This document shows, one piece after another, positions 15,834-26,118 of a stretch of DNA of 41,488 bases. Each line of letters starts with the position of its first letter. The first letter of the stretch is position 1. Both the position numbers and the translations under genes were made by a program. The DNA is taken from assembly GCA_945877125.1 (NCBI GenBank), contig CAMCQT010000031.1:1-41488 (forward strand), written 5' to 3'. Source of the DNA: Candidatus Brevifilum fermentans (lineage in GTDB: Bacteria; Chloroflexota; Anaerolineae; Anaerolineales; Villigracilaceae). The notes below the pieces were generated by a model. It saw only the letters and a program-made list of their open reading frames with translations. It searched no databases and was not told the DNA's origin.

Positions 15834-16367
15834 TTATTTTTTCCAAAAAAACTGCCATTTACCAATCGTTTCGCCTTTTTGCAATTTGTCAGCCATAACA
15901 TAGGCGTCAATACAACCAACTATTGGAATGAGAAAGCCGATGACAAAAAGCCCAAGGAATAAAGTCAGAATTATTAAAGTAACACCTTTTGCTACTTGCC
16001 CAAGATAGATATGACCACCACCTCCGAAAAGCAATAAACTTAACAAGGCGGCAGAAAAGGGATTTTTATTCGGATTAGTAATACCATCTTTAGGCGGGTT
16101 CTTAGGTTTGGGGTCGGAGGGAAATTCAATTGTTGTGCCTTTATGTTTTTCCTTTAAATCCCCCCAATAATCCCTGTCGTATTTTGCTCTTTTTTCAAAG
16201 TCGCCAAGTACTTCAAAAGCCTCTTGAATATCTTGGAATCGTACCGTGGCGTCAGATGAATGATTATGGTCAGGATGATATTTTTTAGCCAATTTTTTAT
16301 AGACCTCTTTAATAATTTCTTCGTCAGCGGTGCGAGTTACCTGCAAAACATCATAATAATTTTTCAT
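15834..16367 (-). CDS. J-domain protein with TM2 domain
   Basis: A 177-residue two-domain protein. Residues 3-67 form a J-domain (NYYDVLQVTRTADEEIIKEV) with the HPD tripeptide in KKYHPDHNH, needed to stimulate a DnaK ATPase. A charged linker with KPKNPPKDG follows. The C-terminal part (NPFSAALLSLLLFGGGGHIYLG, broken here as a long TM2 motif, residues ~103-165) is a TM2 domain with two membrane spans. It would recruit Hsp70 to the inner membrane. The fusion is known but uncommon. The gene heads a two-gene minus-strand unit with the coiled-coil protein and lies beside a GT pseudogene, suggesting an accessory cassette. Confidence 0.85.
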   Translation of the reverse strand: MKNYYDVLQVTRTADEEIIKEVYKKLAKKYHPDHNHSSDATVRFQDIQEAFEVLGDFEKRAKYDRDYWGDLKEKHKGTTIEFPSDPKPKNPPKDGITNPNKNPFSAALLSLLLFGGGGHIYLGQVAKGVTLIILTLFLGLFVIGFLIPIVGCIDAYVMADKLQKGETIGKWQFFWKK

Positions 16368-16593
16368 AAATTGTTTCCTGGTGGAGTTTCAGAATTGGTT
16401 GAACTTTAATATTTTGCAACGGGTTGCCTAACTATGTTATATGCGGAAATAATTCTGTGTAAAATGCTTGTGAGGTTGGCTGACAGATACAAATCATATA
16501 ACCACCTATAAGTTGGATTATATCCGCAATCCCTGATTTCACAATCGCCAATTCACCCTGCGTTCTTCATCACTTCGTGGTAAAAGTGGGGAT

Positions 16594-18228
16594 ATGAAGA
16601 ACTTCAATCAACGTGATTTCATTTGGATTCTGCCGCTCTCGCTTGCGCTGGGAGCGGTTTTATCCGCTTTGCAGGCTGGCAATTGGCTGATCGGCTGGCT
16701 TGGTTTTTCTTTTCTCTTCCTTCTTACTTTTTCACTTCTCACTCTCTCCACAAAATGGGCTGGTGGCGGTCTCGATACGGGCGAGAAGAGCACTCGCCCT
16801 ACTCGACCAGCGAGTAAAACTCTGGCGTGGATGGTCGCCCTCGCGTTTGCTTTGCGTTTTGCGGGCGGGGTTGCCACGTATCTTGTGTTACCTGTCAACG
16901 GCTTTGATGACGCTGACGACAAGGCGGGTTTTGTCTACACGGATGCGCATCGGCGTGATGAGCAGGCTTGGGAATTGGCGAGTTCGGATAGCATTATCGG
17001 CGGGTTCAATCAAAGCTATGCCTACGATCAATACGGCGGCTTGTTGACCATGAGCGCCTTCATTTATCGTTACCTCTCGCCCGATGCCCACCGTCCGCTG
17101 ATGTTGGTCTTGGTTTCCGCGTTCATGGCGGCGCTGGGATTGCCGTTTTTGTTTAAGGCAGTGGGTCAACAGTGGGGAGATAAAGTGGCGGTCGCTTCGG
17201 GCTGGGTGTATGCGTTGTACTCTGAAAGTATTTTGCTGGGCGGTTCTGCCATGCGTGAGCCGTATTTGCTGGCGTTCAGCGCGTTTGCCTTGTGGGGCTT
17301 TGTCAACTCTGGAGTGCAGGGGCTGGCTCCTGCAAATTCCGACAGCAAGCTGTCGTACTCCAGAGTTTGGCTTGCGCTTGGCATCGTGGGGATGCTGTTT
17401 GTCTCGCCTGTGGTGGCGTTGATGACTTTGGTCATCTTTGCCGGGTGGATGTATTTCGGCAGCGAGCGCGGGCGCATCTCGTGGTGGATGGCGGCGATTC
17501 TTGTGGCTGTGTTTGTCGCTGGATTATTCATCCTTTCTTCGGCGTTGGATCGGCAGGGGAATTTGGGCGGCGGGACTCCGATTGGCGTGATCAATAATTT
17601 TGTGCGCGAGGCGGTCAAATGGGATGTGTATCAACTGGAGCGCGGTTCGGGCTGGGTGCAAAAACTATTTGATGAGATGCCCGAATGGCTGCGACTTCCG
17701 TTTGTGATGGTCTACGGTGTTTTACAGCCTGTCTTGCCAGCCGCGCTTGTCGAGCCGACAACTTTGATCTGGAAGATCATCGCCATCCTGCGGGCGCTGG
17801 GGTGGTATGCGCTGCTCCCAGTGTTGATTCTGTCCTTCGCGGCGGCACCAACTCAAGGCGTAGAAAAGACGCGCAGGGTTTTCCTCTGGTTGAGTTTCGC
17901 GGTCTGGGGCTGGATTCTGTTTGCCGCCCTGCGCGGCGGCGGCGACCAGTGGGATAATCCGCGCTACCGAACGATCTTGTTTTTGTGGCAGGCGATTCTG
18001 GCGGGGCAGGTGTGGGTTTGGTGGCGCGAGACGAAGAATGCGTGGCTGCCGCGTGTGGTGACGATGGAAGTTGTTTTTCTTTTGTTCTTTGGGCAATGGT
18101 ATGCCAATCGATATTTTTCTTTTGGCGGGCAGTTGCCGTTTGCACAAATGGTGGCGGTCATCCTCGGACTGTGGGCTTTGATCCTCGGCGGTGGGTGGTG
18201 GCTCGACCAAAAGCGTCATATTGGATAG
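16594..18228 (+). CDS. Polytopic membrane protein, GT-C-like
   Basis: A 544-residue protein with about 12 hydrophobic segments and a first extracytoplasmic loop rich in acidic residues (NGFDDADDKAGFVYTD, then RRDEQAWELA) near 108-130. This layout resembles GT-C glycosyltransferases, in which an acidic pair in the first loop is catalytic. A polymerase role cannot be excluded. It probably acts on lipid-linked sugars at the outer face. Two palindromic repeats are read in frame: residues ~59-72 (GLDTGEKSTRPTRP) and ~238-258 (NSGVQGLAPANSDSKLSYSR), both in predicted loops. The start ATG is preceded by GTGGGGAT, a weak ribosome site. Confidence 0.72.
   Translation: MKNFNQRDFIWILPLSLALGAVLSALQAGNWLIGWLGFSFLFLLTFSLLTLSTKWAGGGLDTGEKSTRPTRPASKTLAWMVALAFALRFAGGVATYLVLPVNGFDDADDKAGFVYTDAHRRDEQAWELASSDSIIGGFNQSYAYDQYGGLLTMSAFIYRYLSPDAHRPLMLVLVSAFMAALGLPFLFKAVGQQWGDKVAVASGWVYALYSESILLGGSAMREPYLLAFSAFALWGFVNSGVQGLAPANSDSKLSYSRVWLALGIVGMLFVSPVVALMTLVIFAGWMYFGSERGRISWWMAAILVAVFVAGLFILSSALDRQGNLGGGTPIGVINNFVREAVKWDVYQLERGSGWVQKLFDEMPEWLRLPFVMVYGVLQPVLPAALVEPTTLIWKIIAILRALGWYALLPVLILSFAAAPTQGVEKTRRVFLWLSFAVWGWILFAALRGGGDQWDNPRYRTILFLWQAILAGQVWVWWRETKNAWLPRVVTMEVVFLLFFGQWYANRYFSFGGQLPFAQMVAVILGLWALILGGGWWLDQKRHIG
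16768..16808. repeat. GGTCTCGATACG-type palindrome in frame in membrane gene
   Basis: An imperfect inverted repeat pairs GGTCTCGATACGGGCGAG with CTCGCCCTACTCGACC around AAGAG. This pattern is a well-known dispersed bacterial repeat class. It is translated as part of a hydrophilic loop between the first membrane segments of the 16594 gene. Confidence 0.75.
17305..17367. repeat. Cruciform repeat in frame in membrane gene
   Basis: Perfect 11-bp outer arms (AACTCTGGAGT and ACTCCAGAGTT) enclose two smaller hairpins, GCAGG...CCTGC at 17316-17333 and GACAGC-AA-GCTGTC at 17341-17354. The total is 63 bp, exactly 21 codons, read in frame in a loop of the 16594 protein. Confidence 0.82.
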
Positions 18229-18230
18229 TG

Positions 18231-18236
18231 TATAAT
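18231..18236 (+). promoter_or_regulatory. Possible -10 box before gmd
   Basis: TATAAT lies 35 nt before the gmd ATG and just after the stop of the membrane gene. Unlike the leaderless cases it would give a short leader of about 28 nt carrying the AAGGAGAT ribosome site. No strong -35 hexamer is seen. Confidence 0.4.
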
Positions 18237-18247
18237 TCAGCGACTGA

Positions 18248-19234
<987 letters not shown>

Positions 19235-19252
19235 TTTTATTGTCCGAAGATT

Positions 19253-21091
19253 ATGAATAGATTTTCGATTTTCCAGAAGCGAGATTATCCAACATGGACA
19301 GCGGATGCTGTGGCTTTGATGGGTCTGATCGTCTATTTTGTTCAGGCTGTCATTTTTGCCCATACCACGGTGTCTAATCTCGATGAAGGGGCATACCTGT
19401 TAAAAGGGTTTTTGTTCGCCACTGGAAAATATCATCCTTTTGACCCTGGTATTTCAACCAATAAAGCTCCCTTTGCTTTTTTGATCCCCGGCTATGTTCA
19501 ACTTTTATTTGGAGCTGGGTTACGCACGGGGCGTTATCTGGCTGTATTTTTTGGGGTGATGGCAGTATTGGGCACCTGGGTTGCCGCTCGGCGTATCGGT
19601 GGAAAGTGGCTGGCGGCTGGATCTGTGTGGGTGCTTGCGTTCAGCCCTATGATCATCAAGTTTTATAGCGGGGGCGCCACTCAAAGCACGATCGCTTGTT
19701 TATTGGCATGGTCGCTTGCCCTCTCATTGGGTGAGAAACGTCCACTTTGGCAATTGATATTAAGCGGCTTTTTGGCGGGACTCATGATGCTGGTGCGCCA
19801 GAATATGATGCCTTTTTTGCCTCTTTTGGTTTTATATGCGTTTTGGCAGCACGGCTGGAAATCCATGGGTCTATTAATTTCCGGCTTGACTGTGGTGGTG
19901 GTGGTCCACGTTATCTATTGGCCGGAAATCCTCCAGTTATGGTATTGGGTGCCATTTATACAGCTCCCCGGACAGACTAGGTATTCAGGGGGCGGCGACG
20001 CTATCTGGACACCTACATTCTTATTTCACTCTCGCTTGCTGGCGGTATTTCAGGCGTTTCGCTTCCATTTTATAGCTTTGGTTGGCAGTATTGTTTCCCT
20101 GTTGCTTTTGCCTAAATTAAGTGGTTGGAAATCACGAGAAGATCTTCGCGTGGGTGTGTTCCTCTTTTTGTTGTTCTGGGGCTTGCTCTATATGCATGCC
20201 ATGGCTTCCATTGGAGCGAATTATTGCGTTTTTTGTTTTACACCTTACATCGCATTTTTTAACATAGCGGGTATTTTATTCTTGGTGGTCTCGGTAAAAT
20301 CCTGGAACTGGCGTCCATCTATTGTGGCGCAGATTCTGTTGATTGTTGGACTTCTTGTTGTTTTTGCAGGAGTGGGTTTTTCCGCTTTTGAAGATATTGG
20401 GACTCAACTTTTGAAACTGCCTGCGCCACGAATGCGCGACCTCCAAATTCTTCCAGGCTTTGTAACTTGGTGGGAAATATTATCAAACAAATTTCACGTA
20501 AACTACAATAACGCGATGCGCTATGCATCCACGGTTTTTGGTTTTTCGGTGGGTGTCTTGACCTTGTTGATCAGTTATATTATCTGGCGTCGTACCTGGC
20601 GCGATTCATCGGTAAAGTTTGCCATGTTTTTTGCCTCCATTGTTCTTATGTTGGAACTTGTTATATCTCCCATTCTGCATGGAAGCGCAGGGGCAAGGGA
20701 CTGTACTTCCGATGTCATTTTGGCAAATGAGCAAATTGGGGAACATTTAAAAGGTATCATTCCCAAGGGAAGTGTGGTTTATTGGGCTGGTGGGCTTTCG
20801 GCTGCGCCGCTCCTTTATTTGCCCGAAGTGGAAATTTTCCCGGCACAGATGAATGGTGCATATTCTTTTGTTAGTAACGGCAATACCGCTGAATTATCCA
20901 GGTTTGGTTTTTGGAATGAGGAACTGGCTGCTGAATGGAAGGCATCCGCTGATTTCTTTATTATTGAAGATAGACGATATGGCGATTGGAAAGATTTTTT
21001 AAGTCCGGATCAGTTTGATGAATTTGCGCGTTCCCCAGTAGGAACGTCTTGTTTGGAAGATTCCACTTTGCGTATTTTTCGTAGGAAATAA
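19253..21091 (+). CDS. GT-C membrane glycosyltransferase (PMT/ArnT-like)
   Basis: A 612-residue protein with about 11-12 hydrophobic segments. The first extracytoplasmic loop carries NLDEGAYLLKG (Asp44-Glu45), the position of the catalytic acidic residues in family 39/83-type GT-C enzymes. A soluble C-terminal part of ~130 residues follows the last span (from ANEQIGEHLKGIIPKGSVVY). It probably transfers a sugar from a polyprenyl-phosphate donor to a glycan or protein outside the membrane. Its stop is directly followed by the ATG of a polyprenyl-phosphate sugar synthase-like GT2, a likely donor source. Confidence 0.8.
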   Translation: MNRFSIFQKRDYPTWTADAVALMGLIVYFVQAVIFAHTTVSNLDEGAYLLKGFLFATGKYHPFDPGISTNKAPFAFLIPGYVQLLFGAGLRTGRYLAVFFGVMAVLGTWVAARRIGGKWLAAGSVWVLAFSPMIIKFYSGGATQSTIACLLAWSLALSLGEKRPLWQLILSGFLAGLMMLVRQNMMPFLPLLVLYAFWQHGWKSMGLLISGLTVVVVVHVIYWPEILQLWYWVPFIQLPGQTRYSGGGDAIWTPTFLFHSRLLAVFQAFRFHFIALVGSIVSLLLLPKLSGWKSREDLRVGVFLFLLFWGLLYMHAMASIGANYCVFCFTPYIAFFNIAGILFLVVSVKSWNWRPSIVAQILLIVGLLVVFAGVGFSAFEDIGTQLLKLPAPRMRDLQILPGFVTWWEILSNKFHVNYNNAMRYASTVFGFSVGVLTLLISYIIWRRTWRDSSVKFAMFFASIVLMLELVISPILHGSAGARDCTSDVILANEQIGEHLKGIIPKGSVVYWAGGLSAAPLLYLPEVEIFPAQMNGAYSFVSNGNTAELSRFGFWNEELAAEWKASADFFIIEDRRYGDWKDFLSPDQFDEFARSPVGTSCLEDSTLRIFRRK

Positions 21092-22054
21092 ATGAACCTA
21101 TCACTAATAATCCCAGTCTTTAACGAGCAGGATAATCTGCCGCTTTTATTCGAAGCCATCTACAAAGTCATGACTTCCCTCAACCAATCGTGGGAAGTCA
21201 TTTTAGTGGATGATGGCAGCCAGGATGACAGCTTGTCCGTGCTAAAAGAGTACGCGCAAAAAGATTCAAGGCACATTCGTGTCATCTCTTTCCGCCGTAA
21301 TTTTGGACAAACCGCGGCCATTGCCGCTGGTTTGGATTACGCCCAGGGTGAGATCATTGTCCTGCTCGATGCCGACATGCAAAATGATCCCGCCGACATC
21401 CCCATGATGCTTTCCAAACTTGACGAAGGCTATGACCTTGTCAGCGGTTGGCGTAAAAGCCGAAAGGATAACGCGCTCACCCGCAATTTTCCTTCCATGA
21501 TCGCAAATTGGATCATCTCGCAGGTGACAGGCGTACATTTGCATGATTACGGCTGTACCCTCAAAGCCTACCGTCGTGACGTGCTTGAGGGTTTTCGTCT
21601 GTATGGCGAAATGCACCGTTTTATTCCAGTCTACGCTAATTCTGTCGGGGCAAAAATTACAGAGATGCCGGTAAATCATTACCCCCGAAAGTTTGGAAAG
21701 ACCAAATATGGACTGGAACGAACTGCCAAGGTTATCCTTGATCTTTTCACTGTGAAATTCCTTGTTTCCTATGCCTCAAAGCCGATCTACCTCTTTGGTG
21801 GTGCAGGCGGGTTTCTCATGGTTGTCAGCGCCATTATTATCTTTTATCTTTTTGTTCGCAGGCTTTTCTTTATGGTTGCCATAGCCAGCTCGCCTTTGTT
21901 GCAAATGAGCGCCATGTTCTTTATTCTTGGTTTTCAATCCATCCTGTTGGGATTGATCGCAGAGTTGCTTGTTCGCACCTATCACGAATCCCAGCGTAAA
22001 CCAACTTATACTATTCGCAGCATAATCAATCTGGAGCAAGACCCCCGTGACTAA
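21092..22054 (+). CDS. GT2, polyprenyl-phosphate sugar synthase-like (DPM1/GtrB type)
   Basis: A 320-residue GT-A enzyme. It has SLIIPVFNEQDNLPLLFEAI at the N-terminus, VDDGSQDDS near 39, LLDADMQNDP near 91 and KFGKTKYGLERT near 205, followed by two C-terminal membrane segments near 230-255 and 265-290. This is the layout of GtrB/DPM-like enzymes that make undecaprenyl-phosphate-hexose from a nucleotide sugar on the cytoplasmic leaflet. The ATG follows the GT-C stop without a gap. The product would feed the GT-C enzymes in this locus. The next gene overlaps its end by 8 nt. Confidence 0.9.
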   Translation: MNLSLIIPVFNEQDNLPLLFEAIYKVMTSLNQSWEVILVDDGSQDDSLSVLKEYAQKDSRHIRVISFRRNFGQTAAIAAGLDYAQGEIIVLLDADMQNDPADIPMMLSKLDEGYDLVSGWRKSRKDNALTRNFPSMIANWIISQVTGVHLHDYGCTLKAYRRDVLEGFRLYGEMHRFIPVYANSVGAKITEMPVNHYPRKFGKTKYGLERTAKVILDLFTVKFLVSYASKPIYLFGGAGGFLMVVSAIIIFYLFVRRLFFMVAIASSPLLQMSAMFFILGFQSILLGLIAELLVRTYHESQRKPTYTIRSIINLEQDPRD

Positions 22055-22973
22055 GTGGTTAAGTGAAAATCGTCAAAAAATCGCTCAATTTGCAGGGAGT
22101 CTTTTAGCCGTTGTTTTGTTGGTCGTTTTACTAAGAGAAGAAGGCACCGATGAGATTGCGTCTGCTCTGAAACGCGTTCCCATTGGATATTTTATTGCAG
22201 GTATTTTTGCTTTATTGATCTCTCGTTTGTTTGTTGTTGAGCGCTGGCATGTCTTGTTGCGCTCTGCGGGGGTTGATATTTCATTTTGGCGCACAGCCAT
22301 GCTTACATTCACGGGACTTTTTTCGTCCAATTTTTTGCCGACCACTATTGGTGGAGATGTAGTTCGCCTGACGGGAGCCATGCAGTTAGGCTATGACCGC
22401 GCAATCTGTCTTGCGTCACTCGTCGCCGACCGTTTGATCGGCATGGCTGGCATGATTTTTACTCTCCCTTTTGGTTTAATTCCCGTCATGTCACTTGGTA
22501 GTAGCGGCGGGCTGCAAGCCATTAGCTTTTCTGCCTTGTTTCAAAAGGGTCTTGATTTTGTAAAGCGTACTCTTGGCATATTTGTCATCTGGCTTGGCAA
22601 GCCGCTGGCGTTGTTTATATCTTTTGTGTCTACGTTTGGAAATATGGCTTTTATTTTCCTGACGCTCTTTCTCCTTATAACCGGTATGGGACGCCACGTC
22701 TCATACTGGCTGGTTGCGGGTCTGTGGAGCCTGACCTATTTTGTTACTCTGGTTCCGGTCTCGGTCAATGGATATGGCGTTCAGGAACTTTCGCTTACAT
22801 TTTTGCTTTCAAAGTTCGGGGGGCTAAATCATTCTGAAAGCCTCGCGATTGCCGTACTTATTCGTGTTTTATTTATCATTACAAGTCTGCCCGGCGCGTT
22901 CTTTTTGCCATCCATACTTGCGGCAATGAATAATGAAAAATCTCCCTCAATCGACTTGGATGCATCTCAATAA
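22047..22973 (+). CDS. Lysylphosphatidylglycerol-synthase-TM family protein (flippase-like)
   Basis: A 308-residue protein with about 7-8 membrane spans. The phrase GLFSSNFLPTTIGGDVVRL near residue 93 is the signature of the LPG_synthase_TM family (UPF0104, AglD-like), as is the later PVSVNGYGVQELSLTFLL. Family members without the synthetase domain are frequently linked to polyprenyl-phosphate glycosyltransferases. A role in flipping lipid-P-sugar is proposed but not shown. Translation begins with GTG inside the end of the preceding gene, implying coupling. Confidence 0.88.
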   Translation: MTKWLSENRQKIAQFAGSLLAVVLLVVLLREEGTDEIASALKRVPIGYFIAGIFALLISRLFVVERWHVLLRSAGVDISFWRTAMLTFTGLFSSNFLPTTIGGDVVRLTGAMQLGYDRAICLASLVADRLIGMAGMIFTLPFGLIPVMSLGSSGGLQAISFSALFQKGLDFVKRTLGIFVIWLGKPLALFISFVSTFGNMAFIFLTLFLLITGMGRHVSYWLVAGLWSLTYFVTLVPVSVNGYGVQELSLTFLLSKFGGLNHSESLAIAVLIRVLFIITSLPGAFFLPSILAAMNNEKSPSIDLDASQ

Positions 22974-22988
22974 AAGAAGAAGAAAAAG

Positions 22989-24959
22989 ATGAAGCCAATA
23001 TCCCAAAAGGTCTTCTGGCAAACATTTATTGGGTCCAGTATTTTTTTGAGTATTTTTGCGACATATCAAACCTTGCAACGGGTTGCAGCGTTGGATATTA
23101 TCCTCTGGCGTTCCAAATGGGTTTTTCTGCCGATTTTATTTACGCTGAATATTGCCGCAGGTATATTCGGGCTTTGGCGGTTGTCTCTCAAAGACGGCAC
23201 GCATTGGACTGAAAAACTTGAATTTAATTCAACGGGTACTTTGGGCAAGCTGCTTGGCGTTATTCTGATTCTGTTTGGTTTTGCTCTGACATGGGGGATG
23301 CGGCTGTTCTTATTTAGCGGCATTCTTCCCCAACTAATGCCCATCTTCTGGGTTTTTCTTTGGGCAAGTCTGATCCAGACTCTCGGCTTAAAACTGATCA
23401 CTGGATACAAATGGTATACACTATTTGCCCTCACCATCCTTGTACAGGGATTGATCTATCAAATATACGGACACTTAACCGTCGTTTCAGAATATCCATT
23501 TTCCATTGGCTACTCTGAAGCAAGCCGCCATTATTATGCATCCTTGTTTTTTGCCAGGTCTTTGTACGAATCACGGCTGCCCCTTCCATTTTTACACCCC
23601 ACACGCTATTTTTTGATGTCGCTTCCCTTCCTGATTCAAGACTCGCCTCTTTGGTTTCACCGATTATGGCAGTCCCTCTTGTGGATCGGACTTACTGCCG
23701 CGTCATCCATCTTGTTGGCTCGCCGCTTATCTTTGAAAGGTTGGCTGTTTTTCGTTGTGGCGGCGTGGGCTTTCCTGTACTTTTTGCAGGGCGCCGTCTA
23801 TTATCATCTTCATGTTTGCGTCATTCTTATTCTTGCCGGAGTGTCTGTGCGGCATCCCTGGCGGTCTTTATTAGTTGTAGTCATGGCTTCAATTTGGGCA
23901 GGGGTAAGCCGCGTGAATTGGTTTCCAGTGCCTGCCATGCTGGCAATTACCATCTATTTACTTGAGACTTCTTTTGCGGGAAAGGGATGGCGTTATTGGG
24001 TGACGCCTTTTGCCTGGGGCAGCTCAGGGCTGGTTGCCGCCGTTGTTTCCCAGTTTGTGTATATTAATATTTCAGGAAATGCAGATATCCGCACCTTTAG
24101 CTCCAGCTTCACGTCAGACTTGTTATGGAATCGCCTTCTTCCAAACGATATGTTCCCGTTGGGTATATTGCTGGGAATCGCGCTTGTCGCCGCTCCTCTG
24201 ATCGTTGCAATAATCCAAATGGCACGCGGAAAATTTTCTCGTTTGCATCCTTTGCGCTGGGCTGCGCTTTTTGCCATGCTGTTGGTTCTCTTTCTCGGCG
24301 GAATAATTGTCAGCGTCAAAATTGGCGGCGGCGGAGATTTGCATAACATGGATGCATTCCTCGTCCTGCTGGCGCTCATGGCCACCGCATTTTTTGCCGA
24401 ACACGTCGCCGGTGAGCACGAGCCGAACCCTGCCTGGGGGCAGATTCCCTGGCCGGTAATAGTGGCAGTTTTACTTGTCCCGCTCAGTTTCGCTCTTCCG
24501 CACATTGGATTCTTTTATCAATACGATCCCATCAAGGCAGAAAGCGATATCCAAAAATTGCAGTTGGCCGCCTCAGAAGCCGTAAATAAAGGGGGCGAAG
24601 TTCTGTTTGTGACAGAGCGTCAGCTATTAACTTTTGATATGCTAACCAATATTCCCTTAACCCCTGAGTACGAACAAGTTGAATTGATGGAAATGGCAAT
24701 GTCTGGAAATCGCGAATATTTGGAACAGTATTATTCAGACCTTAATAACCATCGCTTCGCCGTCATTGTTGCCGAGAAACAAAAATTTATACAGCAGACA
24801 AAAAATGCTTTTGTTGAAGAGGATAACGCATGGGTGCGCTACGTGGGCGCTCCGTTGCTGTGTGCCTATAAACCTGTTGAATTTCTTTCTTCAACCAACG
24901 TGCAAATCTTTGTGCCTCGCCCGTCTCAACCATCCTGCAAGAATCCATTTTCGGAATGA
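22989..24959 (+). CDS. Large membrane protein, GT-C-like, GGGGDLHNMD family (paralog 1)
   Basis: A 656-residue protein with about 12-13 hydrophobic spans and a C-terminal soluble region of ~130 residues. YPFSIGYSEASR near 170 places an acidic residue in an outer loop, and VSVKIGGGGDLHNMD near 442 lies at the end of a span. Both motifs, and the C-terminal domain (GEVLFVTERQLLTFDMLTNI), match the protein at 36598-38760, so the two are paralogs. The topology is that of GT-C glycosyltransferases. The donor is unknown. It sits 15 nt after the LPG-TM gene in the same operon. Confidence 0.75.
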   Translation: MKPISQKVFWQTFIGSSIFLSIFATYQTLQRVAALDIILWRSKWVFLPILFTLNIAAGIFGLWRLSLKDGTHWTEKLEFNSTGTLGKLLGVILILFGFALTWGMRLFLFSGILPQLMPIFWVFLWASLIQTLGLKLITGYKWYTLFALTILVQGLIYQIYGHLTVVSEYPFSIGYSEASRHYYASLFFARSLYESRLPLPFLHPTRYFLMSLPFLIQDSPLWFHRLWQSLLWIGLTAASSILLARRLSLKGWLFFVVAAWAFLYFLQGAVYYHLHVCVILILAGVSVRHPWRSLLVVVMASIWAGVSRVNWFPVPAMLAITIYLLETSFAGKGWRYWVTPFAWGSSGLVAAVVSQFVYINISGNADIRTFSSSFTSDLLWNRLLPNDMFPLGILLGIALVAAPLIVAIIQMARGKFSRLHPLRWAALFAMLLVLFLGGIIVSVKIGGGGDLHNMDAFLVLLALMATAFFAEHVAGEHEPNPAWGQIPWPVIVAVLLVPLSFALPHIGFFYQYDPIKAESDIQKLQLAASEAVNKGGEVLFVTERQLLTFDMLTNIPLTPEYEQVELMEMAMSGNREYLEQYYSDLNNHRFAVIVAEKQKFIQQTKNAFVEEDNAWVRYVGAPLLCAYKPVEFLSSTNVQIFVPRPSQPSCKNPFSE

Positions 24960-24968
24960 AATTATTGT

Positions 24969-26102
24969 ATGCGTATTCTCACACTGATCTATGAATTTCC
25001 ACCCGTTGGCGGCGGCGGGGGCAGGGCTGCCTACGATATTTGCAAAGGTCTTGCCGCGCGCGGCCACGAAGTTACCGTTCTCACCGCGCACATGCAAGGT
25101 CTGCCTTTTGAAGAGTACAAAGATGGGATTCGCCTGGTGCGGATTTCATCCCTGCGGCGCGAAATGTTTGGCGCGAGCTTTATGACGATGTTGGCCTACG
25201 TTCTCGCCGGACTTTGGGCTGGTTCCCGTTTAATCGGCAGGGATCGCCCCGATATCATTCACGCCCACTTCGCTGTCCCAACTGGCGCACTGGCGTGGAT
25301 GTTATCAATCCTTACAGGAATTCCCTACATCCTAACCGTGCATCTCGGCGATGTGCCCGGCGGTGTGCCGGAAAAAACAGGAAAATGGTTCCGCTGGGTT
25401 GAGCCGTTTACAGTTCCCATTTGGAAGCGTGCCAAAAAAATAATCGCGGTCAGCGAGCACACGCGCCAACTGGCATTAAAACATTACTCGGTGAATGTTG
25501 AAGTTGTTCCAAACGGCGCAGATGTAAAACATTTAGCGCCATCTGAAATAAAATTAAACACACCTCCGCGCCTGATCTTTGCCGGACGTTTTGTGCCGCA
25601 GAAAAATCCGTTTGCCATTATACAAGTCCTTTCCCAACTGAAAGACCTAAACTGGACTTGTTCCATGCTGGGCGATGGTCCGCTGTTTGAAGATGTAAAA
25701 CACGAAATTGAAAAAGCAGGCATGAGCGAACGCTTTGACCTGCCCGGCTGGGTCACGCCTGATACCGTGCTGGAATACTTCGCAAAAAGCGATATTTTAT
25801 TCATGCCCTCGCTTTCAGAAGGCTTGCCCGTTGTGGGCGTGCAGGCTTTGGCAACCGGCTTGGCGATTGTTGCCAGCAAGATCGGCGGATTTTTAGACCT
25901 GGTGGACAATGGAAAGAATGGCTACTTAATTGAGGTGCGGGATGTCTCTGCTTTTTCAAATAGTTTGCGCGAGATAATTTCTGATCCTAGTGTTCTGTTG
26001 CGGCTTCGTGAAGCAAGCGTTGAAAAATCACACCAATTTGATATTCAAAAAGTCGCGGAGCAATATCAAGCCATATTACAAGGTGTATTAAATGGGAATT
26101 AA
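24969..26102 (+). CDS. GT4 glycosyltransferase
   Basis: A 377-residue GT-B glycosyltransferase. The glycine-rich acceptor-domain loop is EFPPVGGGGGRAAYDICKGL near residue 9. Linker VVPNGADVKHL is followed by LIFAGRFVPQKNP near 200, and SEGLPVVGVQALATG near 284 holds the donor-binding acidic residue. It probably adds one sugar to the lipid-linked oligosaccharide. It begins 9 nt after the preceding gene and ends the operon; two nested palindromes follow it. Confidence 0.88.
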   Translation: MRILTLIYEFPPVGGGGGRAAYDICKGLAARGHEVTVLTAHMQGLPFEEYKDGIRLVRISSLRREMFGASFMTMLAYVLAGLWAGSRLIGRDRPDIIHAHFAVPTGALAWMLSILTGIPYILTVHLGDVPGGVPEKTGKWFRWVEPFTVPIWKRAKKIIAVSEHTRQLALKHYSVNVEVVPNGADVKHLAPSEIKLNTPPRLIFAGRFVPQKNPFAIIQVLSQLKDLNWTCSMLGDGPLFEDVKHEIEKAGMSERFDLPGWVTPDTVLEYFAKSDILFMPSLSEGLPVVGVQALATGLAIVASKIGGFLDLVDNGKNGYLIEVRDVSAFSNSLREIISDPSVLLRLREASVEKSHQFDIQKVAEQYQAILQGVLNGN

Positions 26103-26118
26103 AACGATTGCTTGATTC

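Noticed and set aside
16415-16535. Possible integron attC-like site (GCCTAAC then GTTATAT) and a weak TGCGGA/TCCGCA inverted repeat between the J-domain gene and the next gene
   Set aside because: No matching GTTAGGC partner at attC distance and no integrase were found, so the 226-bp gap is treated as a plain divergent promoter region.
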